From Oryza sativa Japonica Group (taxonomy: Eukaryota > Streptophyta > Magnoliopsida > Poales > Poaceae), in the NCBI RefSeq assembly GCF_034140825.1, contig NC_089045.1, positions 5,179,501-5,243,500 on the forward strand: a DNA stretch of 64,000 nt, given 5' to 3'. The notes under the pieces were generated by a model. It was not told the origin of the DNA, ran no database searches, and saw only the letters and a program-made list of their open reading frames with translations. Positions 11,057 through 23,352 of the stretch are shown piece after piece. Within the stretch, counting starts at the first letter, position 1. Each line of letters starts with the position of its first letter. Made by a program: the position numbers and the translations under genes.

Positions 11057-12458
11057 GATTCTTGCAAAGGAGAACCCAGTAAAGGCTCTGTATCAAGGTT
11101 CATGGTGCGCCGTTTCCCAAGTGAGGAGCCTCTGTTTTTCAGCTGCTGTACAAGAATGAACGAACCTATTGCAAATAAACCAACGGTAACCCTGCATATT
11201 AGTCATTTTGTCACTGTCATCACCATCAGCACTGCAACAGCTATCCATCCACATACTAATAATAAATCATGCCATGATTATACTAGATAGGTCACCGAGA
11301 CATCCAACTAGAACATATAGGCCTCGGTCGAGGACTGAGGTGATTACCACGTAAAGATAGGTCCATGCTACATGATCCAGGCAAGTTTACATTACCAGTC
11401 CTAAGCTAGAGGTGATTAGTAAGGTGAAGCCAGGTCCATAATACTACATGATCCAGGCAAGTTTACATTAACAGTTCTAAGCTGGAGGCCAATGGTGCAG
11501 GCGCACTGTGCATCTTTCTGGTAGACAAAATACAGCAACCTCGTTTTCCATGTTTTCCCTTCTGCTCGAAATTGAACCCTGTACAAGCATGAAAAGCACA
11601 AATAAGCACTCAAGAAGGGCCATCTGGGCCCAAATGGAAATTTCTTAAGTTTCAACTGTTTTGCAAGAGGAAATAATTGCAGTTATCAAATATGCAATGG
11701 GTAACCAATGCCTTCTCTTCTCGAATACATCTTGTGCCCCAAATGCGAGCAGAAGTGGCACAATTTCTTGTGAGCATGTTATCCATCATAAAATTCTCTC
11801 ACACATGGTCTACTCAACCAATACATTCTTGTCCGAAGTTTCTCCCCTAACTGATAATCGAAGGCGCTGCACCCCAGAGGCCTGCCCACTGCAATCTATG
11901 TGAGCATAGCAACACATGAACACAGGGGTGGTACTCCTTGCCTCCTTGGCCATACTCCTGTGCTGTTTCGCTAATCTGCCAGATAATTTTGGCATTTTGA
12001 TTGTCCAATCTAATCTGTAATGTGTACTGTCACATAAAACACAACTGCTGCTAAAGATGGACGGATGGATGGAAAGAGTGATGGTAGTGTTGTCAAGATA
12101 TTTGGTCGTGACTTTTCCTGAATGCAATTTCATATTCACATTGATATTTGTCTTTTCTCTAAATCCACATATTTTCATATATACCAATCTGTTAACTCAA
12201 ACCACCGGAGATAGAAAGGACTGACTGCACATCATAATTAAATTTAAGAAAATGTTGTCTCAACTCAATCTGCTTTCCAATGTCACTAAAATGAAAAATC
12301 TGGTGTATAATGTTTCTAAATTTTTTACCTTTACATTTAGATTAAGTATATAGTTTCTTCATTGCTTGGGTATATCTAAACATAGGGCAGTTGCAGAAAA
12401 AACAAGGTTCACGAGAGCGAGCAACTAATTACCTTACAATGGAATCATGGCTCAAATG
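11057..12458. other. Intergenic, no gene recognised
   Basis: Short frames only. A phrase around TACATGATCCAGGCAAGTTTACATTA occurs twice, at ~11369 and ~11446, showing a local ~80-bp duplication. This is downstream (3') of copy C, and a fourth exon for C was not recognised here. Confidence 0.3.
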
Positions 12459-14037
12459 TCAAATTAACCTTTCGATATTAAATTGCACAATATATCTCCC
12501 CCAGGTAATCAAGATCTTCCAAAGTTTGAAAATCTCTTCTTGAACAGATACTGGGCATTTAACTTCAACTATCCTAAGATGCCGCAGTACAACTGGTCTT
12601 TTGAGATAGCTGGATATATCCACAGTAGGGCCATGTATCTGTTCCAAACAAAATATTCTATACAGATCAATTATGCGTGTGATATACAAGGTAACACCAA
12701 TTCCTATCTTATTTGGAAGGTGTATATGGCACATACATACCTTACGGAGTTTAAGTGTGAGCTTCTGTACAACAGGTGTCTGCTGAAGAAAGCAAAGTAG
12801 TGCATGGAAGCCACCGTCCAAATTATAATCACTGAGTACCAACGTTCTTAAATTACTAAATGTGGGGCACCATCTTAGATCCCTTTCAAAGGTCAACTGA
12901 AGAAAGTGCAAAGAAGTGAAATCAGTTCAATATTTGTACTAGTATCGGATGCAACAACAGCAAAAATGAACACAAGTATTAAGTATAGAAAGAAGATCAC
13001 ATGTATGAATAGAGGTGGAAGCAATTGCTACCATACATACCATCTGATAGGAAGGTGACAATTCCAAATATGTGCATCTTGACAAACCCCTGAGAAGCAG
13101 ACAGGTACCACTGATGTTGTCATTATCACGGCAGTTCGCACACAGACCACATAGTGCATCATAATTGTCCTGATCAGAACAGTTGCCGTTATCACTACTA
13201 TTGTTATCAGAACTGTTGCCATTGTCACTACTGTTGTTTTCAGAACTGTTGTTGTCATTATCACAAGAGTTTTCACATGGACGATGACATTCCCCACAAA
13301 TACCTTCAGTACAGTGGTCCACAGCAAACCATCCAAGCCTGACAAATGCTCTTTCTAAAGATGGCATGCTTTCAAGGAGGGGTGTTTGACCATCACAATC
13401 ATTTAATACCAACACTGATAAAGATTGGGAGAAGATCTTGCCAACACTGATAAAGCAAGCACGCAACTTCAGATATTCTAACGCCCGCACAGCACGAGAA
13501 ATCCAGAAATTTGCCCTTGAACTTTGCCTCGCTAAGCTCCAATCTCACCAAGTTCTCCGAAACGAGAGGCGTGCCTGCAAGCTTAACGTGAATGCTGGTT
13601 CCAAGATTGATCAGTAGCACTCGAAGCTGCCACACATTGTCCAGAACATATCGGATCCACATGTCGACTTGGGCACCATCCATGTCCTTGAAACCATCAA
13701 AGCTGAACCTGCACTCATCCAGAGGACCCTGCTTTCGGCTGAGCAGCAGGTGGTTGACGAACTTGCTCAGCTTGTCCACAGTGGCCGGCGAGCTCCCCCC
13801 ACTGCCGGTGGTACTAAGAAGATGGGGAGACCTCGATAAGCCCGCGATGCTCAGGCGACGGGTGGACTTCCAGAGCTCGCGCCAGCGCCTGGACAGCAAG
13901 CTCGTCTTCACAGCCTCGTGGGTCGGGAGGAACCACAGCACGCGGTGGATTACCTCGTCGGGGAGGTCGCTGATCCGGTCGCCGCCACCGCCGCTCCCCA
14001 CGCAAGCTCTCTTGCTCCCGCCCCGTGTCGGAGCCAT
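12459..14037 (-). pseudogene. F-box/LRR/FBD gene, copy C (one frameshift, N/S/D repeat insert)
   Basis: Exons: 14037-13041, 12896-12741 and 12638 to about 12459, where the frame ends because the usual exon-3 donor is absent. The F-box is ISDLPDEVIHRVLWFLP.. with RRWRELWKS. Exon 2 starts LTFERDLRWCP. Exon 3 is FBD-like (LRHLRIVEVKC). A GGG run (13484-13486 on the plus strand) carries one base too many: the upstream frame reads FLDFSCCAGV, whereas ALEYLKLRACF needs the next frame. Exon 1 is 997 nt, not a multiple of three. The Cys module is expanded by an Asn/Ser/Asp repeat. As read it makes a truncated protein, so it is a pseudogene or a sequencing error. Confidence 0.7.
13165..13275 (-). repeat. 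Minisatellite encoding Asn/Ser/Asp repeats in copy C
   Basis: Imperfect units of roughly 33 bases read (D)NNSSDNGNSSDN-type residues on the minus strand. They sit between the cysteines of the module that in other copies is only 25-35 residues long. The repeat keeps the local frame. Confidence 0.7.
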
Positions 14038-14342
14038 TCCGTCGAACGGGTGGCGGGCGTCGGCCGACCGCTGCTGCAGGAGAGGAGGGGGACGTGAAAC
14101 GTGAGCACGAGGAGCTCCAAGCGTCGAACAACAGGTTGGTTCGCTGCAAGTGAAGTGCTCACCTCCCGTCGTCCGCTTCGCTCGCCGGCGGCGGCAGGAG
14201 GATCCATGGAGGGAGAATGCGTGGCGCTCCAGTCGCCGGCGACGAGGTGTGTGCGTCCCGGGGAGAATTTCGTGCGGAGATTGGAGAGAATCGAGAGGGG
14301 ATATCGATTTCGGTCGAGAGACGGAGACGGGTGGGGAAATTA

Positions 14343-14350
14343 TTAGGGTT
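14343..14350 (-). promoter_or_regulatory. Telo-box-like motif upstream of copy C
   Basis: TAGGGTTT on the plus strand, i.e. AAACCCTA on the gene's strand, about 306 bases before the start. See the matching motifs before copies A, D and F. Confidence 0.35.
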
Positions 14351-14399
14351 TCATCAAATGCGGCGGTAGGCCTTTCCACTGGGTTAGTTCAGCTACAGG

Positions 14400-14547
14400 T
14401 CTTCAGTGGTGGTTGGTTCACACCAAAATTAAAAGTTTGGTTAAATTAGAACGATACGATGAAGAAAGATAGAAGTTTGTGTGTGTAGAAATGTTTTGAT
14501 GTGATAGAAAAGTTAGAAGTTTGAAGAAAAAGTTTGGAACTAAACTC
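14400..14547. mobile_element. Truncated MITE fragment
   Basis: It contains GGTTGGTTCACACCAAAATT and ends GTTTGGAACTAAACTC, typical of the end of a Tourist-like rice MITE. It directly abuts the next element at 14548, so the two are nested or tandem. Confidence 0.45.
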
Positions 14548-14884
14548 GGCCCTTGTTTAGTTCCCAAATTCCAAAAACATCACATCAAATCTTTAGATAT
14601 ATACATGAAGCATTAAATATAGATTTTTTAAAAAACTAATTATGTAGTTTGAATAGAAATCGCAAGACGAATTTTTTAAGCCTAATTAGCCATGATTAGC
14701 CGTAAGGGCTATAATAACCCACATGTGCTAATAACAGATTAATTAGGCTTAATAAATTCGTCTAGCAGTTTTTAAGTGAGTTATGTAATTATTTTTTTAT
14801 TGGTATCCGAAAAATCCTTCCGATATCCTGTTAAACGTTCGATGTGACACCTAAAAATTTTCTTTTCGCGAACTAAACACACCT
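14548..14884. mobile_element. MITE, Tourist-like
   Basis: The ends are GGCCCTTGTTTAGTTC and GAACTAAACACACCT (inverted, imperfect). The inside shares GCCTAATTAGCC, AATTAGGCTTAATAAATTCG and GATGTGACA with the other members. The length (~337 bp) fits the family. Confidence 0.7.
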
Positions 14885-15002
14885 AAAACGCACCCGATCC
14901 CCGGTTGACTGTTGACACTTGACACGGCCGGGGTCAGTCAAACAGTCACCCACACAACACATTTTTCTTTATCGCCCCCTCAGAGCAAGTTTATAGTTTA
15001 AC

Positions 15003-15379
15003 ACATCATTGGACTCGTCAATCTTCAGATGTTCCAGCACCGAGCAGCTCCAGAAGTCGCAGAATCTGTTGGTTAGCACTATGCGAAACGAGCTCTAGCC
15101 TCTTCAAGTGCCGGGAGATCGACAAGAGGCAGGTTGTCCACCTCAAAGAGTCAAAGTCCTGCAAGTTGTTTTTGGAGCAAGAGAGCCCGAACCCGGGACG
15201 CAACGGCATGGCGGATCCAGAGACTCACCCGGCCGGCGAGCGGCGTACGTCGTCGTAGTCGTGATCTTCAAACCAGAACCTGAGCTCGCGCGTGTCGAGC
15301 GGCGCCGGCGCGCAACCCGCGGAGGAGGAAGAGGTGGTCCATGAACTCCATCATGTCTTGCACACGCGCCATCTCTCTC

Positions 15380-15410
<31 letters not shown>

Positions 15411-15612
15411 CCCAATCCTCAGGCCCGGCCGTGGCGGACTTCCAGAGTTCGCGCCAGCGCCGGGCGAGCACGCACCGGCACGTCTGCACGGCGTCCCGCG
15501 CCGGCAGGAACGAGAGCACGTGGGTGGAGGTCCTCGTTCGTCCGGCAGCGCGCCGATGCGGTCTTCGCCGCCGTCCGGATCCGCCTTCTTTGCCCCTCTT
15601 CGCTGGAGGCAT
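15003..15612 (-). pseudogene. Truncated F-box exon-1 remnant, copy D
   Basis: It begins with the family leader and MPPAKRGK, closest to copies E and F. The F-box is recognisable (VLSFLPARDAVQTC, RRWRELWKS) but the frame changes several times. A CGT/GAC microsatellite (15380-15410) expands the region that is aspartate-rich in E and F. The last recognisable piece is the LRR start (SRHLKRLEL.., LEHLKI), ending near 15003. The Cys module and exons 2-4 are missing, and the Tourist MITE at 14548-14884 lies just beyond the break. It is not expected to make a receptor. Confidence 0.7.
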
Positions 15613-17549
15613 TCCGTCGAACGGGCGGCGTGCGCTAGCTAGCTCTCTGCGCAGAGCAGGCAAGAAACTCCTCAGCTTCAGACGACGAGAGAGCTAGAGA
15701 GAGAGAGAATGACGGCGCACTCACCGGAGCAACGCCGCGTCACCTCGCCGGAAGGGTTCAAGCTTGCGCGGCGGGGCTCGCTGGCGACGGCGATGCGCGG
15801 GGCGAATTGGTAGACAGACGGTAGGGTTTGGCCGGTTTTGGAGATGGAGGCGCCGAGGCTGGCAGCATATCCTCTGAGCTGTCACTGACATATGGGCCTG
15901 GGCCTCATGCCAATGGGGTGATTCTTTTTTAAAAAAAAACTTTATTTTTCTTAAAAAAACAATGGTGTGATTCTCTCTCTCTCTTTTTTTTAAAAAACAA
16001 TATGCTGTGATTCAAAACCTACATGCAATGAGTCATACCCTATCATAGGAATTGTATAAGATTTGAACAACTCCTATCATAATCAAAAGATCAAATAGGA
16101 AAATTTCTTATAGGATTTCAATCCAATAAAATTCCTCTAAATTCTTTAATTAAAAGGGACCCTTAACGTACATTCGCAGTTACAACTTATAAAACTTGAA
16201 TTTAACATTGCATGTTTATGAAGTTATATGTTTCATATTAACACATCTTATTATTTTTTTCATATTTTTATAAATATTTAAATGACATATGCAATAAACG
16301 AGGAATGAAAACACTTTCTCTTGTGTATGCAATGCACCCATATCAACGTGGAACTCGAGATTATTTTTATTCAAATGATAATATATTACTATGCCACATG
16401 ATTTTTAGGCTTATCTGGATTGATAGACAATTTTTGGCCATACCCAAATGTTGACAACTTTTTAATACAGAGTAGTACCAAATGAATGTTTTGTTTGGTA
16501 TCAATTTTTGTCATACTAGTTTAAATTACATACTAATAAATTTGATACGGTCACTTGTCAAGGATTCGACACTACCAAAATTTGGTACAAACCAAACATG
16601 TTCTTGATTTTTTTTTTAAAAAAAGGACTACAATACTAACACTTAATTCAGAAGAGCATTTTGACTATCACTGATGGCAGCTTAGAAAACGAGATAGATC
16701 ATTAGTATATAATTAATTAAGTAATAATTATTATAAATTAAAAAGTTAGTTTATTTGATTTTTTAAAAAAACTTCTACATAGATTTTTTTTAAAAAAATA
16801 AATACATTGTTTAGCAGTTTGAGAATTGTGCTCACGGTAAACTAGGGAGTAGCAAAATCTAAACTCATATATGAACTCAGCCTAAATATAGCATCCAGTA
16901 AGAGAAAAAAAATCTAGCTATCATCTATTTTCATCTAGGGCTTAGCCTAGCTGGGGAAATAGTAAATTTCCTAGAACCAAATTAGTTTTGGCATGTGGCA
17001 CATAACTTAGGTATTACGGTCTTAATATTTCATGAAACCACATCGTTGACTAATTTAACTAAACATTCGAGCACAATGAAAAATAATTAACTTAGATGTC
17101 TACAACATTTATACAATGGATCAAACAAGATATAAAAGTCTAGAATTTATATGTATAATATATAACAAAAAAATTGTTTAATGGTGTGGCTTTGTGAAAC
17201 TATTGAACCATAATGCATATGGTTGTGTAACACGTCAAAACTATGCAACATGAACTTAAAGTATATGGGTTCAAATTTACTTGGGGAAAATCAAAGAGGA
17301 GGAGTGTGGCCCTTACAGGGGCAAAGTGTCTATCTGAGCTTATAACTTAACTTTCTTTGTACAACTCTTCCTTTTTTAGGACATGTATATGCTGTTTTTA
17401 AGGCTCCGTCTTCGGCCGGTTCATTAAAAAAAGGAACATATGGACGAGGCATGGCAACTTTGTAACATCAAACTTAATCCCTCCATTACAATTTATAAAT
17501 AATCCAGTGATAGTAAATCTGTCGACAGTCCAAAATTTGTCCACCCCTT
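15613..17549. other. Intergenic between D and E
   Basis: The upstream flank of D holds a telo-box-like TAGGGTTT at 15822-15829. From ~16000 the sequence is AT-rich. 16680-16905 resembles the TIR element seen at 38665-38927, 43290-43560 and 48476-48695 (GATTAATTAAGTA-like word, then CGTTTAGCAGTTTGA-like word), but decayed. No gene was recognised. Confidence 0.4.
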
Positions 17550-20502
17550 CTAAAAACTGAATCCTGTAAAAGAAAAGGAAAGGCACATTAAGTTCAAAAT
17601 CAAGTATTATCTAGAGAAGTACTCCAGTGTTCAGTAAGTTGACAAATAAACTTTATGGAACAGATTTTGATCAGTATAAATTTTTGCTTGCCCACCATAC
17701 AGCTTAATCTCATCGATATGTTACTTATGCAACATGAAATGACAAAATGTTATGGACATCAATTATCATGGATGGAGTAAGGGTCCAAAGTCAAGGATAA
17801 AGACAAGATAGCTCTCATCCACATCGGCCTTGTCCTGATGGCTACGAGATCTTTTAATAAGCTAGATCTAATTTTATAATCCTATACAATTAATTTTACA
17901 ATCCTGATGGCTACGAGATCCTTTATTGCTTAATTAATAATGGGGTACATGGGGGAGGGTCTTCCTGCTACAACACCGCACATACTACTTTCCTAAGAAA
18001 TAATATCTGTAATTATTAATTAAACCAATTATTTTCTAATCGTATTGTTAGTTGTTAACGTGCATTGTATTGGTCATGCTACAATTCCAATGCCCATAAC
18101 AACTGATGTTTTTGTCATCAATGGGAATGTGAAGTTTCAATAAAACACAATCAGCTAAAGGTTTGCGTTCAAGGATAAAAGAAGAACCAAGAAAAAGCTA
18201 AAGGAAAAATATACATGTGTAAAAAACTCCTAACAGAAAGGGGTGACTGAGTGAGTACTGTGAAAATAATGTACTGGAGATGTTATTCATTGGCAATGCA
18301 AATGCATACAGTTAGCTCGTATAAAAAAACAACCAGATGATGCAAAATTCATTTCAACAAAGGTGTGCAACCATAACAATTCTTTAATAAATGTGAGGCA
18401 TATTGTTTTATCGAATTGCTGCATAGAACGACCAATGGAAAATCGGTCAAGCATTCATTAAATTTCCCCTACAAGGTGTGCAGTTGATGATTTGCTACTT
18501 CTTCCGTTGCAATCGAGGATTTGTAACCACCAAGATGTAACTAGCTGAGATTTTGCACTCTTGGTGTGTAATTGTATTTTTACTTAAAACATGAACATGT
18601 AAAAATGGAAATGCTCATGTACCAGCTATTTTGTAAATTTTATTAATTCCAAAGCCAACCTTTTGTAACATGTATTCAATGCAGTCGTTCTTTAGGTGAG
18701 AACTAATCAGGAGTACAATATCCAGAACTATTAAACAAATCAACATCTTGGCATATACTATATATGCAACCCTGTTATACTAAATAACCCTATCCATGCA
18801 TTTGTGGATATACCAGCCAGTTTATACCCGTGACCCACCAAATTATCTTGTAGTCCTACTGTACTATATCATTTTCCGGATAGACACAAGAAATTGCTGC
18901 TTTCATTCAAACACATAAAGGTGAAGACATTTTTTTAGATAAACCGAAAGTGTAAGAGCAGTTCTTAGTTAGCTTACGTAAGTTAAATGCACACAGGAAT
19001 TTCAGAACTTTGGAGACATTCTCATTGACCTCTTCGCATTTGACTTCCACTATATTAAGGTGCTCCGGTATTTCAGCTGGTCTGTCCATCATACCAAAAC
19101 TCCCATTCATTTCCACTTTATGTCCAGGTCCCTGAAGAAAACAAGGGCATTATACCAAGCTCAATCAATAGTGTATAACAACTTTAATCTGTTAAGAGAA
19201 TACATACCCAGGAGAAAAGATGAAGAGTGAGCTTCTCAAGAACTGGCGAGTGTTTGAGAATGCAGCTTAATGCGTGGAACTCAGGAGCCACACACCAGTG
19301 GTCATTTAGCAATAAAGTCTTCAGCTTGCTAAATGTAGGGTACCATTTCAAGTCCCTGTTGAAAATAAACTAGACAGAAAACAGGACATGCAAAAGATCA
19401 ACTAATATTACACCGAATACTATGTATAATCCAGTTAGTGGCATTGCATATGAGAATTTTTGTTTGAGACTTTGAGCACCTTTGTAAGTGTACAGCAGTG
19501 GATATAGAAACTACCAACAGAACAATGGGACTATAATACGTACTACGTAAAGGAGTTGGGGACAAAACAAGTGTGTAATCATACCGTTCTGCAATGAGCT
19601 ACCAATGCCAAATTCTTTGCTTCTGATAAACCTTTCAGAAGAACACAGCTTCTGTCATCATTTATAGGGTAACAGTAGTTACAATCCTCAAAACCACAAT
19701 AACCAGAGCCAGCATTTCTACAAAAGTCGGAACATCCAGAGTTGACCGTGATGGTTGCCTCCACCAATGATGGCATGCTCTCAAGCAGAGGAGTCATGCA
19801 CCAATAGTCATCCAGCTGCAGTGAAACAAGACTTGGGACACAAATCCGAGTGCGAAAATTCCTAACGGCCCCAAAAGAGCAGTGACTGATGCTCAATTGT
19901 TGCAGTGACCCGGCAGATGAGCTAATCATGGGGCATGATATCATGGAGTCGGAAATCTTCAGATGTTTCAGCGCCGAGCAGCTTGAGAAGTTACAGAATC
20001 TGTCTGTTAGGTCGAGTTTAAAGAGCTCTAGCCTCGTCAGGTGGCGGGAGACAAGAGGCAGGTCGTCCAATTCAAAGACTCCACCGGCAATGCTTCTGAC
20101 CACGAGATGCCGGACCTGCGAGGCAACAGCATGCCGGATCCAGAGATTTACCCGGCGGGTCTCGTCGTCGTCGTCGTAGTAGTCAGACCAGAACCTGAGC
20201 TCGCACATGTCGAGAGGCTCGCATCCGCGGAGGAGGAGGAGGTGGTCCACGAACTCCCTAATGTCCCGCACACGCGGCTTCTCTTCCACTCGCCACCAAA
20301 CCCAATCCTCACTCTCGCCCCCAATCCTCAGGCCTGTGGCCGACTTCCAGAGGTGGCGCCAGCGGCCAGCGAGCACGCACGTCTGCACGGCGTCCCGCGC
20401 CGGCAGGAACGACAGCATGTGGTGGAGGATCTCGTCCGGGAGCGCGCCGATGCGGTCTTCGCCGCCGGCCTGGTCCTTCTTGGACCTCTTCGCTGGAGGC
20501 AT
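17550..20502 (-). CDS. F-box/LRR/FBD protein, copy E
   Basis: About 415 residues. Exons: 20502-19585, 19369-19208, 19131-18978, 17563-17550, all GT-AG and adding to a whole number of codons. Exon 1 starts MPPAKRSKK after the family leader. The F-box follows (residues ~16-60, IGALPDEILHHMLSFLP, GRWRHLWKS), then an Asp-rich loop (YYDDDDE), LRR-like segments (LPLVSRHLTRLELF) and a Cys module (DFC..GYCGFEDCNYC..SCVLL). Exon 2 starts FIFNRDLKWYP, with Tyr where most copies have Cys. Exon 3 is the FBD (LNIVEVKCEEVNENV). Exon 4 adds only RFSF and a stop after a 1.4-kb intron. An acceptor six bases downstream is an alternative. It is paired with F by duplication. Predicted role: SCF substrate receptor, target unknown. 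Confidence 0.88.
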
Positions 20503-20994
20503 TCCGTCAAACAGGCTGTGGGCGCGCGGGCGCTCACTGGCGCCGGAGAGATACGGTTCAGCTGCAGATGACGCAGGAGAGAGATGCGCACTAGCTCACC
20601 CGAACAACGCCGCCTCACCTCCCCGGAAATGGTTTGAGCTTGCGTGCCGCGGCTCGCCGGCGTGGGCGACGGCGACGGCGACGCGCGGGGGTGGGGGAGA
20701 GGTGTTTTGGGCCTTTGGAGATGGAGGTGGCGAGGTAATTCTAGTAACGGGGTAAGTAGCCGAGGAGTAGCTGTTGTTTTTTTTTCCTAAAAAAAAGCCT
20801 TTTAGTTTCTGGTTTCTAATTTACTTTTTTTTTAATTCTATAACTGTATTCTCTGAATTTAGATGAGAATTTAGATATATAAATATGTAAGAGCAGGTAC
20901 AATAACCATGTTCATTAGGCTCCATGAAACGCCACATCAGACTTCAGATGAGCTAGAAGAGAGATTTAGAGAGAGAAAAAAAATGTCGGGGACA

Positions 20995-21216
20995 AGGTGG
21001 GTCTCCTGAGTTACAGACTTTCTCGTGAGATTTATATAAACTCTCCGGCACAATCTTCAAAGCAAGGTGGGTCTCGTGAGTTACAGACTTTCTCGTGAGC
21101 TATAATACAAATCAATGTGTGTGTTGCTTATTCAGATTCGTTGTATTTGGTTGTATCAAATTATCTCGTACGATTCAGATTCGTTGTATTTGGTTGTATC
21201 AAATTATCTCGTACGA
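20995..21216 (+). repeat. Local direct duplications, including a perfect 43-bp tandem repeat
   Basis: AAGGTGGGTCTC..GAGTTACAGACTTTC occurs at ~20995 and ~21063. A 43-base unit beginning TTCAGATTCGTTGTATTTGG is present twice head to tail at 21131-21173 and 21174-21216 with no difference seen, so this duplication is recent. Confidence 0.8.
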
Positions 21217-21689
21217 TGGAGGGGTACCTAATAGAGAAAAAAAAATAAGAGAGGAAGTTGGGACCCATCATATAATAAAATAAATTTTCTACATAATATA
21301 GGAGACAGTAAATTCTATTATATATTGTAAAAGTTATCAGTTAAGATATATACAGGTGACATGTCTAAAATTAGAGCCAGCAACTGATTGTACTATTCAA
21401 CATCCATTAGAATCAACTGAATCTTTTACATGCATTTGGTATGCACCCCATGATGGCATTACCATTACCTACTCAGATAATTATATAAAATTTTAGAATT
21501 ATAATAATATAAATTATATGCCACAAGTGTATGCACGAAATTAGTACAGGGCTAAATATAGTGTGCATTTGAATAAAAAAACATGCGAGAATAGTAATGC
21601 ACAGTACAAATACATTTTTTTTTTATTTTGTTTGTCCGAGTGTTAATGGAATACTTGTCTTGATTTGTTTATCCGAAAATTTCTCGAGA

Positions 21690-22050
21690 CCACGAAGTGA
21701 GCGTAGGTGACATATCCATTAACAACGAGACGCCCATAATGGCTTTATCAATCTTAAGATATGCGCAGCTTAATCTTTCAGAGGTGTTCATAGGATTGGG
21801 TGTGCGTGTATGCGCATGTTGTAAGCGTTTGTATTTATACTGTGTTTCTTAAAGACAATGCCTAGACTGTGCACATACATATATGCAAATGATTATAGAT
21901 AAAGTGTTCAATAACGAGACATTCGTTATGACTTTGTCAATCTCAAGTTGTCTCCGGCCCAATCTTTTAGAGGTGTTTATAGGGTTGTGAGTGTGCATGT
22001 GTGAGCGTATGCATTTGTACCATGTTTTTCTTAAAAAAATATCTCGAGAC
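21690..22050 (+). mobile_element. Two tandem SINE-like 3' fragments
   Basis: ~21695-21858 and ~21895-22046 both carry the SINE body words (AACAACGAGACGCCC, GACTTTGTCAATCTCAAG, CATAGGGTTGTGAGTGTG-type) and end near a TTTGTACCATGTTT-type 3' end. Neither has a convincing 5' tRNA-like part. They match the copies at 4955 and 10551. Confidence 0.5.
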
Positions 22051-22796
22051 CAAGGCGCACACATATATGCAAATGATTATAGACAATGTTGAACACTACA
22101 AATGGAACCATTGAAGGGGTCTAACAAACATATAAAAATATCGAAGGAAGCAGTTAACATCAGTTGACTGAAAACTTCAATTTCAAACGCCAAAATGACA
22201 TTTCAAATTCCAGTATAAAATAACGGCTGATATTGTATGGAGTAGCTTGCTTATAGGTTACGGCCATTAGCTAGCATTGCCCCAGTGACCTCCAATTTCG
22301 GTCAAGCAACATCTTGTTCAAAGAAAGCTAGCTTGTCAGAAATGTCTGTCATTTATGAGTAGTTGAGAAATTATAAGTTTCAAGTAGAGTAAATATCATT
22401 CAAATAACTTAAGATGCTTTTTATGTATTTGCAACATTTGTTTAGGTTAAGTTTATTACTTCAAGGTTGGCCTCTTTCTTAATTTGTTTACCGGAATCAT
22501 GTGTTGGTCATCTTGTTTAACCAAAGAAGAGTTGCAATTCAAGAATGCTTTCTTTCGTATGATTTTAGTTTGATATGGTTTATCTTGATCACCATACATG
22601 TTGTACACCACTAGATTATTTATCTTTCTTCCTTAAGCACACTTATCTCCGATATTTTTTACAAACTCTGGTTCAAATATTCAAACATATCATTTCTGTT
22701 AGTATGTATTGTACAAAACAATACTGCCACAAAGTTTACCACAAAAGCAAATAGTGTGCCTTAAATAGCTTTTGTACAAACCTAGCTAAGGTTCTA

Positions 22797-22948
22797 CTCC
22801 CTCCGTTTTATAATGTAAGTCATTTTAGTATTTCTCATATTCATATTGATGTTAATGAATCTATATAGATATATATATGTCTAGATTCATTAACATTAAT
22901 ATGAATGTGGAAAATGCTAGAATGACTTACATTGTGAAACGGAGGAAG
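22797..22948. mobile_element. Stowaway MITE
   Basis: The ends are CTCCCTCCGTTTTATAATGT and its inverse ACATTGTGAAACGGAGGAAG, flanked by TA on both sides. The 152-bp element is almost a full palindrome around TATAGATATATATATG, so its RNA could fold into a long hairpin. TA duplication and the CTCCCTCC terminus identify Stowaway (Tc1/mariner group). Confidence 0.85.
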
Positions 22949-23352
22949 TAGTTGCATTTCCTTCCTTGGCAGTTGGTCCATAACGTGCCCTAAGTTTGAG
23001 CGGAATGCAAGTGTAACAATAGGCGAGCCAATTAAGCTGATCAAGATATGCTGAAGACACACTAGTCTATTAAGAATTTCAGATAACTGATCAAATCCGC
23101 ACACAACAGAGGTTTACATCTGAAACAGCAAGGCATGATAAACAAGGAACAACTAGATGATCTAGAGCTGTAGAAAAGTGATATTGTCCACTCTGACTTA
23201 AAGAAATTGTCAGCAATAACTGCAAATGAAAGAAAAAAATACATATAGCTGAGACATGGCAACTTTGTTGCATCAAACTTAACCCCCTCCACTCTAAATA
23301 TATATATAATTAAGAGATAGTAGACTGGTCGACAATCCAAATTTATCCACCC

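Larger units (their letters stand above)
20503..22796. other. Intergenic between E and F, repeat-rich
   Basis: The GC-rich 5' region of E runs to about 20750. 20890-21300 looks like a repetitive element with internal duplications. 21690-22050 holds two SINE-like 3' parts. The rest is AT-rich, with no gene recognised. Confidence 0.4.

Noticed and set aside
14050-14380. Long open frames on both strands upstream of copy C
   Set aside because: They come from GC-rich leader sequence and read no domain. The family start at 14037 explains the gene.
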